Both the position numbers and the translations under genes were made by a program. From positions 1-61,639 of the forward strand of contig JAIXVE010000068.1 in assembly GCA_027483175.1 (NCBI GenBank): a DNA stretch of 61,639 nucleotides, written 5' to 3'. The notes under the pieces are model-generated. The model had not been told where the DNA came from, made no database searches, and was given only the letters and a program-made list of their open reading frames with translations. The DNA comes from Verrucomicrobiaceae bacterium (GTDB lineage Bacteria; Verrucomicrobiota; Verrucomicrobiia; Verrucomicrobiales; V1-33). Each line of letters begins with the position of its first letter. Within the stretch, counting starts at the first letter, position 1. Positions 27,520 to 34,717 of this stretch are shown here, piece by piece.

Positions 27520-28335
27520 TTAGTCGAGACGCGTCCATGCTTTCTGGAGGAGGTCGGCTCCGTAGAGGCGTTCGAGACGACGGACGGTGAAGTGGGCGGT
27601 GGCGACGCGCTGGTAGTGGCCCATGAACATGAGATTGACGGCGGCCCCGGCGACTGCGCCGGCGACGGGGACGGCTTTGGCGGCGATTTGTTCGCTGACG
27701 ATGACGCCGAATCGAGCGGCGATGGATTCGACGAGACGGACCATGGCTGGTGCGGAGGCGGCTCCTGCGGAGCCTGTGGCGGCCCATGAGGCGGCATCGC
27801 TGACGGCTTTGCCGAGGGCGGCGCGGGCGGCCCAGTAGCCGCTGTCGGCGGCGTCATCGGATTTGGAGTCGGAGCCGAGGGCGAAGACGGCGAGGCAGTC
27901 GAGGCGGCCTTCGGGGGAGCTGATGTCGTGGCCCTGGGAACGGGCGATGTCGGCGATGGAGCGGAGGATGAGGCAGGTGGAGAGGGGGAGTTCGACCGGG
28001 AGGGCGGCTAGGCCGAAGGCACCGCCGGCTGCGCCTGAGGCGGCGGTCATGAGTTTGTGGAGCCATGGGGAGGGTGGCTCGGCGCGACGCGGGTTGGCTT
28101 CCATGGAGCCGAGGGCGAAGTGGGCGGCTTTTTCGAGCGCGCCCTGGACGGCGTTTTTGACGGTGCGGCGCCAGCCGTCGGGGAGGATGGCGAGGCCCTT
28201 TTCGATGGGGGTGCCGAGGAGACTGGCGGCCTGCATGGCGAAGGAGGGATTTTCGAGGGTATCGCGGGCGGCGCGGAGTTCGGCGATGTGTTCCGGGGAG
28301 AGGCCGGTGAGGATTTCCGGGGAGGCGTCGTTCAT
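27520..28335 (-). CDS. EcsC family protein, 271 aa
   Basis: The Ala/Gly-rich middle (TAASGAAGGAFGLAALPVEL followed by PLSTCLILRSIADIARSQG) and the end (AVPVAGAVAGAAVNLMFMGHYQRVA) are characteristic of EcsC-like proteins, which carry two hydrophobic hairpin segments. In Bacillus, EcsC is linked to the ABC transporter EcsAB, but most relatives stand alone with unknown roles. No ABC transporter is nearby. It lies between folP and the methyltransferase. Confidence 0.85.
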   Translation of the reverse strand: MNDASPEILTGLSPEHIAELRAARDTLENPSFAMQAASLLGTPIEKGLAILPDGWRRTVKNAVQGALEKAAHFALGSMEANPRRAEPPSPWLHKLMTAASGAAGGAFGLAALPVELPLSTCLILRSIADIARSQGHDISSPEGRLDCLAVFALGSDSKSDDAADSGYWAARAALGKAVSDAASWAATGSAGAASAPAMVRLVESIAARFGVIVSEQIAAKAVPVAGAVAGAAVNLMFMGHYQRVATAHFTVRRLERLYGADLLQKAWTRLD

Positions 28336-28364
28336 GGCGGGGGGAGGGTGAGGTGTTAGGGGGA

Positions 28365-29204
28365 TCAGGAGGCGTTGAGGATGGCTTCGGTCATGCGGAG
28401 GGCCTGGACGTTGGGGCGGACATCGTGGACGCGGAGGATGCGAGCGCCGCGTTCCCGGGCGAGACTTGTGAGGGCGACGGTGGGCCAGTCGCGGGAGGCT
28501 GGGGAGGAGGAGTCGGTGAGCTGGCCGATGAAGGATTTGCGGCTGACGCCGAGGAGGACGGGGCGGCCGTCGAGGGAGAAGGCGTTAGGCTGGCGGAGGA
28601 TGGCGAGATTGTCTTCGAGGCGTTTGCCGAAGCCGATGCCGGGGTCGAGGGCGATGGCGTCGGGGTGGACGCCAGCGGTGGTGGCGAGGTTGATGGCGAG
28701 GCGGAGGGCGGCGGAGATTTCGGCGATGGTGTCTGAGTAGCCTGGGCGGAGCTGCATGGTGCGAGGGGTGCCCTGCATGTGCATGAGGACGAGACCGGCC
28801 CCTGAGGCAGCGGCGGTGGCTGCCATGAGCGGGTCGAAGGAGAGCCCGGAGACATCGTTGATGATGTCAGCGCCTGCGGCGATGGCGGCGGCGGCGACAT
28901 CGGCCTTCATGGTGTCGATGGAGAGGGCGGCGTCGGTGAGAGGCCGGAGGGCCTTGAGGACGGGGATGACGCGGGCGATTTCGTCGGCGGAGGAGACGGG
29001 GGCAGCGCCTGGGCGGGTGGATTCGCCGCCGATGTCGATGATGTCAGCGCCTTCGTCGGCGAGGCGGAGGGCGTGGGCGACGGCGGCGTCGGTGGTGGCG
29101 TGGAGGCCGCCGTCGGAGAAGGAATCGGGCGTGACGTTGACGATGCCCATGATGAGGGCATGGGAGGAGAGGTCGAAGGAGCGGGAGCGGGTGCGCCAGA
29201 TCAT
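28365..29204 (-). CDS. folP: Dihydropteroate synthase, 279 aa
   Basis: The enzyme joins p-aminobenzoate to dihydropterin pyrophosphate in folate synthesis. The signature IMGIVNVTPDSFSDGG is at residues 18-33, followed by the second signature GADIIDIGGESTRPGA, then DPGIGFGKRLEDN and VLLGVSRKSFIG (phosphate and pABA loop region). Length is normal. ATG at 29204 overlaps the stop of the EamA transporter gene by four bases, so they are coupled. Confidence 0.95.
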   Translation of the reverse strand: MIWRTRSRSFDLSSHALIMGIVNVTPDSFSDGGLHATTDAAVAHALRLADEGADIIDIGGESTRPGAAPVSSADEIARVIPVLKALRPLTDAALSIDTMKADVAAAAIAAGADIINDVSGLSFDPLMAATAAASGAGLVLMHMQGTPRTMQLRPGYSDTIAEISAALRLAINLATTAGVHPDAIALDPGIGFGKRLEDNLAILRQPNAFSLDGRPVLLGVSRKSFIGQLTDSSSPASRDWPTVALTSLARERGARILRVHDVRPNVQALRMTEAILNAS

Positions 29205-30178
29205 GTCAGGGATTTTTTCTGGGGGAGCTGGAGGATGGCGTTGGCTAGCGTGATGAGCGTGCCGCCGATGAGGGTGGCGGTGCCGAGGGATTCGTTGGCG
29301 TAGGGGACGCCGGTCCATGCGGCGAGGAGGGCGGGGAGGAAGAGGACGTAGAGGGCGGTGGTGACGGGTTCGAGGCAGTAGATGAGCCCGGCTTCGGTGG
29401 CGCGGACGAAGGGCTGCCAGTGGTTCATGGCGGTGTAGGCGTAGACTGTGCAGATGAGGATGATGGCGGCCATGATGGCGGTTTCCGGGGCCGACTGGTA
29501 GATGCTAGTGACGGCGTGCCATGAGGGTTTTTTGAGGAGGACGACGGGGAGGGCGCAGAGGAAGAAGCCGAGGAACATGACGACGGAGACCGGGAGCATG
29601 CGGTGGTGACGCCATGAGGGTCGTTCGAGGAGCTGGATCTGGACGGTGAAGACGACGGCGGAGAGGAGTGTTTCGGTTTCACCGCGGCCGAGGCGGAACT
29701 GGTTCCAGTCGAAGCCTGAGAGGATGGTGATGCCTGCGAGGACGAGGGCGGTGCAGAGGAGGAGACGCGGGCTGGGGATTTCGCGGCGGCGGAAGCACTG
29801 CCATGCGGGGAGGAGGACGCAGTAGAATTGGGTTAGGAAAGCGCTGGTGGAGGCGCTGGTGTAGTGGAGCCCGTCGGCCTGGAGGATGAGCCCGGTGCCG
29901 CCGAAGAGACCGAGGAGAGCGCCCTGGAGCCATTCGGCGCGGGAGAGACCGCGGAGGAGGAATGGTTTGAAGAGCGTGATGACGAGGGCGGCACCGAGGG
30001 CGCGGAGGCCGATGGCGTGGGCGGCGAGGAAGAAGGAATCGGCGGATGGTTCGTGGCCCTGCTGGACCGCGAAGAGCATTTTGAAGAGCGGGAAGCTGAT
30101 GCCCCATGCGGAGGTGGCGAGGATGAGCCTCGTCACGGCTTTGCGGTGTCGGGCGGAGTCCGTGGCGGTGTCCTGCAT
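29201..30178 (-). CDS. EamA/DMT-family transporter, 325 aa
   Basis: About ten hydrophobic segments are visible, in two five-helix halves (for example RLILATSAWGISFPLFKML, LLSAVVFTVQIQLL, LGTATLIGGTLITLANAIL). The pattern and the Pro-containing first helix match drug/metabolite transporters. Substrate unknown. It lies upstream of folP, to which it is translationally coupled, and 77 bases after the GcvH-like gene. The C-terminus is Lys-rich (QLPQKKSLT). Confidence 0.85.
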   Translation of the reverse strand: MQDTATDSARHRKAVTRLILATSAWGISFPLFKMLFAVQQGHEPSADSFFLAAHAIGLRALGAALVITLFKPFLLRGLSRAEWLQGALLGLFGGTGLILQADGLHYTSASTSAFLTQFYCVLLPAWQCFRRREIPSPRLLLCTALVLAGITILSGFDWNQFRLGRGETETLLSAVVFTVQIQLLERPSWRHHRMLPVSVVMFLGFFLCALPVVLLKKPSWHAVTSIYQSAPETAIMAAIILICTVYAYTAMNHWQPFVRATEAGLIYCLEPVTTALYVLFLPALLAAWTGVPYANESLGTATLIGGTLITLANAILQLPQKKSLT

Positions 30179-30255
30179 GAGGAGGGGGACATCCGGCGGA
30201 AACCGGGATGGTGCAAGGATGATCGGGGCGCGTGGCGGGGCGGGGAGCGTGCCGG

Positions 30256-30729
30256 TTATTCGGCGGCGTGTTCCTGTTCGGCCATGCGGGTGATGGTGGT
30301 GTTGAGGAGGGCGATGTAGGCGTGGACGTCGAGGGCGTCGGCGGGCGGGTTGCCGCTGATGGAGTAGAGCCAGCCGTCGAGGTAGGGGTCGCTGCGGACG
30401 AGACAGGCGTCGGCGGCGAGGGCTGGGTTGGAGCCTGCGAAGTTGCCGTCCATGATGCAGAAGACATCGCTGGCGGCTTTGAAGCCTTCGACGTGACCGA
30501 TGTCCATGCCCTGGGAGACGGGGTCGCCGATGGCTGGTTTGAAGACGAAGTCGACGAGTTCGCCGAGCATGCGCGTGGCGAATTTGGTGAAGCCGACCTG
30601 CCAGAGGGCGTCATCGACTTGCCGCATCCAGTAATGGGAGGGCGAGTAGAGGAAGTCGGCGGGGAAGCGCGCGGTGAAGCGGGCGTGTTTGTAGCGGACC
30701 CATTCGCGGTCCGAGGGCGCGATGCTCAT
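30256..30729 (-). CDS. GcvH-like lipoyl-domain protein, 157 aa
   Basis: YSPSHYWMRQVDDALWQVGF, LGELVDFVFKPAIGDPVSQG and IGHVEGFKAASDVF follow glycine cleavage H protein, with the lipoyl-lysine candidate K84. The end, LVRSDPYLDGWLYSI, also fits GcvH. The N-terminus is longer and the sequence is divergent. No gcvP or gcvT is nearby; it is instead eight bases after lemA. Such isolated GcvH-like proteins may serve lipoate relay or another lipoyl-dependent function. Confidence 0.8.
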   Translation of the reverse strand: MSIAPSDREWVRYKHARFTARFPADFLYSPSHYWMRQVDDALWQVGFTKFATRMLGELVDFVFKPAIGDPVSQGMDIGHVEGFKAASDVFCIMDGNFAGSNPALAADACLVRSDPYLDGWLYSISGNPPADALDVHAYIALLNTTITRMAEQEHAAE

Positions 30730-30737
30730 GCGCCGGG

Positions 30738-31340
30738 TTAGAACTGGACTTTGACTGGTTCGCGATCGGCTTCGGAGGTGACTTCGAAGAGTTGGGCGGG
30801 GGTGAAGCCGAAGGCTCCTGCGAGGATGCTGCCGGGGAACATTTCGCGCTGCGTGTTGTAGTCGGTGACGGCGGAGTTGTAGCCCTGGCGGGCGTAGGCG
30901 ATGCGGTCTTCGGTGGCGGCGAGTTCCGAGCTGAGCTGGGTCATGAGGGTGTTGGCCTTGAGGTCCGGGTAGGCTTCGGTGAGGGCCATGAATTTGGTCA
31001 TGACGCCGGTGAGGGCGGCTTCGGTCTGATTGAGATTCTGGACGGCGGCGGCGTCACCGGGGTTGGCGGTGACGGACTGGCGCGCGGCGGAGGCTTGGTT
31101 GCGGGCGTTGATGACGGCTTCGAGCGTGCCTTTTTCGTGGGCCATGTAGCCTTTGGCGGTTTCGACGAGATTGGGGATGAGGTCGTGGCGGCGTTTGAGC
31201 TGGACGTCGATCTGGGCGAAGGCGTTGCGGTATTTGTTTCTGAGGGAGACGAGCCCGTTGAAGAGGCTGAGGCCCCAGATGGCGACGAGGAGGGCGAGGC
31301 CTGCGATGAGGCCGATGACGATGAGCAGGGTGGTGATCAT
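30738..31340 (-). CDS. LemA family protein, 200 aa
   Basis: An N-terminal membrane helix (MITTLLIVIGLIAGLALLVA) is followed by the LemA helical domain: RNKYRNAFAQIDVQLKRRHD then LIPNLVETAKGYMAHEKGTL, and AYARQGYNSAVTDYN near the C-terminus. Usual length. LemA proteins are inner-membrane or periplasm-facing four-helix proteins of unclear function, often next to TPM-domain or peptidase genes, which are missing here. Confidence 0.93.
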   Translation of the reverse strand: MITTLLIVIGLIAGLALLVAIWGLSLFNGLVSLRNKYRNAFAQIDVQLKRRHDLIPNLVETAKGYMAHEKGTLEAVINARNQASAARQSVTANPGDAAAVQNLNQTEAALTGVMTKFMALTEAYPDLKANTLMTQLSSELAATEDRIAYARQGYNSAVTDYNTQREMFPGSILAGAFGFTPAQLFEVTSEADREPVKVQF

Positions 31341-31438
31341 GGAGGAGGCGTTCCGTTATGGGTGAGTTTAGGTGGATCGGCGGGCGCGCCAACCGAATCT
31401 CGCGGGATTTGCGGAGGGGTGCGGGAGTGGGTTGGAGG

Positions 31439-33637
31439 TCAGCGGCGGAGGAGGAATTCCTTGGTATTGAGGAGGGACCATGCGAGGTCTTCCATGGCTG
31501 GGCGGCGGGAGGAAGGGTCGGCGAGGAGCGGGAGGAGGCGGTCGCGTTCGGGAGGGGATGGCGGGCGGCTGAGGAAGCGCCAGAAGAGGTCGTCGAGGAT
31601 GGCGTCGGGGGAGGCGTTGTCTTTGAGGAGCTTGGAGAGGTGGTTGTCCTTGTGGCGGAGGAGACGGTCGACGAGCGGGCCGCTGGTTAGGGAGAAGACC
31701 TGGGCGAGGGAGCTTTCGGTGGTGCGTTCGCAGTCGCAGGAAGTGGCGCGCGGAGGTTTGCCGAATTCCTTGAGGAAGGCTTCGGCGGCGTCGGCGCGTT
31801 TGGATTTGGTGATGAAGCGGGCACCGGGGAGGGAGATGGCGCTGTGGGAGTCGGGGAAGTTGCGGAAGTCGAGGGGGACGCCGAGGGCGTGGTGGGCGGC
31901 GTCGAGGAGGGCTTCGGCGGGGAGACGGCGGATGGAGGCGCGGGAGAAGGCGTGGATGCCGTTAGGGGCTGCGGGGCCGGGGTCGGAGGAGAGCTGATAG
32001 GTGCGGGAGTTGGTGAGGATGCGGAGGAGCGGGCGGAGCTGGAAGCCGTCGCTGATGAATTGGCTAGCGAGGGCGTCGAGAAGGGCGGGGTGGGAGGCGG
32101 GGTTGGTCATGCGGAAGTCGTCGACTGGGTCGACGAGCCCGCGGGTGAAGAGGGCGGCCCATGCGCGGTTGACCTGGACTTTGGCGAAGAGCGGGTGGTC
32201 GGGGGCGGTGAGCCAGTCGGCGAGGAGGTGGAGACGGTTCGGGGAAGTGGGGAGTGGCTGTCCGCCGAGGGCGGCGGGGAGGGGCGAGGCGTCGCGGCGC
32301 GGGTCGCGGAGGTCGCGTTTGGCGTTGAAGGAGATGACCTGTTCGCCGGCGAATTCCATGCGGTCGTTGTCGTCGCGGCGGCGGTTGCTGAGGATGTCAT
32401 AGCCGATGCCGTCGAAGATGGCGGCGAAGCGGTAGTAGTCGTCCTGGGTCCAGCGGTCGAAGGGGTGGTTGTGGCAGCGGGCGCAGCCGATGCGGGTGCC
32501 GAGGAAGAGCTGGGCGGTGGCTTCGGCGCGGAGGGAAGGGTCGCGGAGGACGCGCCAGTAGTTAGCGGCGGGGTTTTGATAGGAACTGCCGTCGGTGGTG
32601 AGGAGGGCGCGGACGAGGAGATTGGCGGGGAGGTCGGATGCGACGGCGTTGCGGAGCCACTGGTGCATGGCGCGGGTGCCGGTGGGGTCCATGACGCGTT
32701 CTTCGAGGCGGAGGAGGTCGGCCCATTTGAGAGACCACCAATCGGCGAAGGCCGGGGAGAGGAGGAGCTGATCGACGAGCCGGGCGCGTTTGTCAGGAGC
32801 GGTGTCGGAGGCGAAGCGTTCGGCGGTGGCGCGGTCGGGGAGTTGACCGGTGAGGTCGAGGGAGGCGCGGCGGAGGAACGTGGTGTCGTCGCAGAGCGGA
32901 GCGGGCGCGGTTTTGAGCTGGCGGAGACGGCGGAAGATGTGCTGGTCGACGAAGTTGAATTCGGGCGTGTCCGGGAAGGAGAAGTCAGGATTGGAAGGGA
33001 GGAAGGCGAGGGAGACCGGGCGCTGGAGGAATTCGAAGCGGACGACGACGGTGGTTTCGCCGGGTTGGCGTGCGGAGACGATGCCGTCCGGGGCGACGGA
33101 GGCGATGAGGTTAGAGAGTTCGTAGACGGCGGCGCGGGTGACGTCGCGGGAGGAACCGTCGGAGAATGAGGCGGTGACGGAGAGCGGGATGGGGGAGTCC
33201 GGGGGTTCGACGATGCGTTCGGGCGGGGAGACGGAGAGATTTGTGAGGGTGGGGGCGTCTGGTGGGTCGTCGGGGGCGCCTTCGCGGATCCATGATTCGA
33301 GGAGGCGGAAGCCGTCGGAGTCAGGCGGGAGGCGTTTACCGCCTTCGTGGGAGGCGAGGTTGGCGGGTTTGCGGAGGAGGAGACTTTTGAGGGGATCGGC
33401 GGTGTTGAGGCGTGAGCTTTGGCGGTTGGAGGCGAGGGTGAGGAAGTCGGCTTCGGGGTTTTCGCCGCGGAGGGAGAGTTTGAGATTGCCTTTGCCGTTG
33501 GCGCTGCCGTGGCAGGCACCGGTGTTGCAGCCGGAGCGGCTGAGGAGTGGCATGATTTCGTGGCGGAACGACGGGGCGGCGGCGATGGTGGAGGAGGTGG
33601 CCGCGGCGAGGAGGGCCATGCGGAGGAGAGGAGGCAT
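31439..33637 (-). CDS. DUF1549/DUF1553 protein with N-terminal CNTGACHG motif, 732 aa
   Basis: The ATG at 33637 gives a signal peptide (MPPLLRMALLAAATSSTIAAA). The mature N-terminus has CNTGACHGSANGKG, a C-x4-CH variant of a haem motif found in this protein group. A bacterial Ig-like segment follows (SVTASFSDGSSRDVTRAAVY), then DUF1549 (FLRRASLDLTGQLPD) and DUF1553 (KVQVNRAWAALFTRGLVDPV). No DUF1501 partner is adjacent, unlike the pair at 16.8-21.4 kb. It lies 98 bases upstream of lemA. The frame extends upstream without a signal peptide, so 33637 was chosen. Confidence 0.88.
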   Translation of the reverse strand: MPPLLRMALLAAATSSTIAAAPSFRHEIMPLLSRSGCNTGACHGSANGKGNLKLSLRGENPEADFLTLASNRQSSRLNTADPLKSLLLRKPANLASHEGGKRLPPDSDGFRLLESWIREGAPDDPPDAPTLTNLSVSPPERIVEPPDSPIPLSVTASFSDGSSRDVTRAAVYELSNLIASVAPDGIVSARQPGETTVVVRFEFLQRPVSLAFLPSNPDFSFPDTPEFNFVDQHIFRRLRQLKTAPAPLCDDTTFLRRASLDLTGQLPDRATAERFASDTAPDKRARLVDQLLLSPAFADWWSLKWADLLRLEERVMDPTGTRAMHQWLRNAVASDLPANLLVRALLTTDGSSYQNPAANYWRVLRDPSLRAEATAQLFLGTRIGCARCHNHPFDRWTQDDYYRFAAIFDGIGYDILSNRRRDDNDRMEFAGEQVISFNAKRDLRDPRRDASPLPAALGGQPLPTSPNRLHLLADWLTAPDHPLFAKVQVNRAWAALFTRGLVDPVDDFRMTNPASHPALLDALASQFISDGFQLRPLLRILTNSRTYQLSSDPGPAAPNGIHAFSRASIRRLPAEALLDAAHHALGVPLDFRNFPDSHSAISLPGARFITKSKRADAAEAFLKEFGKPPRATSCDCERTTESSLAQVFSLTSGPLVDRLLRHKDNHLSKLLKDNASPDAILDDLFWRFLSRPPSPPERDRLLPLLADPSSRRPAMEDLAWSLLNTKEFLLRR

Positions 33638-33734
33638 GAGTCGGGAGGGGTAGCATGGCGTGGGGAACGAGGGAGAGGCGCAATCGCGGGGGAAATCCGG
33701 GTGACGGGAGGCGGGTGAGGTGTTATGCGCGGGG

Positions 33735-34352
33735 ATGAAGACGAAGACATTGCTGACGCTGGCGGGGGTGTTGTGGGTGTTTGGGATGGGCGCGTGGGCG
33801 CAGGAAGCGGCGGAGAAGGGAGCGGAGGAGAAGGGTGCGGTGGGGTTGGTGGAAGCGGCGCGTGGGCAGGTGGGGAAGACGGTGCGGTATGATCCGGCGT
33901 ATGTGGCGCTGAAGTATCCTGGTGGGGATGTTCCGGAGGATCGGGGGGTATGCACGGATGTGGTGGTGCGGGCGTTCCGGGTGGCGTGGAAGGTGGATCT
34001 GCAGAAGGCGGTGCATGAGGACATGGCGGCGCATTTTTCGGCGTATCCGAAGCTGTGGGGGGCGAAGCGGACGGACCGGAGCATTGATCACCGGCGGGTG
34101 CCGAATCTGCGGCGGTTTTTTGAGCGTCGGGGGTGGGAGGTGAAGGTGACGGCGGAGCCGGGGGATTATCTGCCGGGGGATGTGGTGACGTGCACGGTCC
34201 CGCCGTCATTGCCGCACATCATGGTGGTGAGTGACCGGAAGACGGCGGAGGGGCGGCCGCTGGTGATTCATAACATCGGGCGTGGGACGCAGGAGGAGGA
34301 TTGCCTGTTCCGGTATCCGCTGACGGGGCATTACCGGCGGGTGGGAAGGTAA
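33735..34352 (+). CDS. DUF1287-family exported protein, 205 aa
   Basis: A signal peptide (MKTKTLLTLAGVLWVFGMGA) is followed by the DUF1287 region: ARGQVGKTVRYDPAYVALKY then PGGDVPEDRGVCTDVVVRAF, and DHRRVPNLRRFFERRG. The conserved Cys-Thr-Asp and later His (LPHIMVVSD) suggest an NlpC/P60-like hydrolase fold, but the function is unproven. ATG 33735 was chosen because of the signal peptide. It is divergent from the DUF1549/DUF1553 gene. Confidence 0.82.
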   Translation: MKTKTLLTLAGVLWVFGMGAWAQEAAEKGAEEKGAVGLVEAARGQVGKTVRYDPAYVALKYPGGDVPEDRGVCTDVVVRAFRVAWKVDLQKAVHEDMAAHFSAYPKLWGAKRTDRSIDHRRVPNLRRFFERRGWEVKVTAEPGDYLPGDVVTCTVPPSLPHIMVVSDRKTAEGRPLVIHNIGRGTQEEDCLFRYPLTGHYRRVGR

Positions 34353-34717
34353 AAAGTGAGAAGTGAGAAGTGAGAAGTTAGAAATGGAAGAGGCTGGGAC
34401 GGAGGGGGCGCGTTGGGAGGGGGGAGGGCGGAGTGGGGGGCGATTCTGCGGAACGAGGGCTGAGGGGTGGAAGAATTTTGCCGGGTTCCGTGATCATTGG
34501 CTGGAAGATCCGTGGAATAGGGAAAGGACCCGCGCTGAGGCCGCATGCGGCCGGGGGTTCCGGATACACTTTATCTTTCCAACCGCTTGAGATTTCACTG
34601 CTTCATGGATGCCACGATGGCGACGCTACCGGCGCTGCTGTCTGCTGGTGGGGAGGTGGAGCAGAGGCGGTGTGATGTCCGGGCTGAGAATGGGAGCCAA
34701 GTCGGCGAACTGATCCG
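34353..34717. repeat. Gap with AAGTGAG heptamers and a palindrome
   Basis: Positions 34354-34381 hold four heptamers (AAGTGAG three times, then AAGTTAG) right after the DUF1287 stop. A G-rich stretch follows, then near 34540-34555 the palindrome GGCCGCATGCGGCC. The remaining ~150 bases before 34718 must contain the promoter of the lipid gene cluster, but no clear -35/-10 pair was seen. A similar heptamer tract occurs at 41590-41617. Confidence 0.6.

Noticed and set aside
32107-34209. 700-codon minus-strand open frame, Pro/Ser/Ala-rich
   Set aside because: It is an alternative frame of the DUF1549/DUF1553 gene; low-complexity composition and no motif.
34354-34381. Short CRISPR-like array
   Set aside because: Units are seven bases without spacers; this is a simple tandem repeat. 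No cas gene is in the window.
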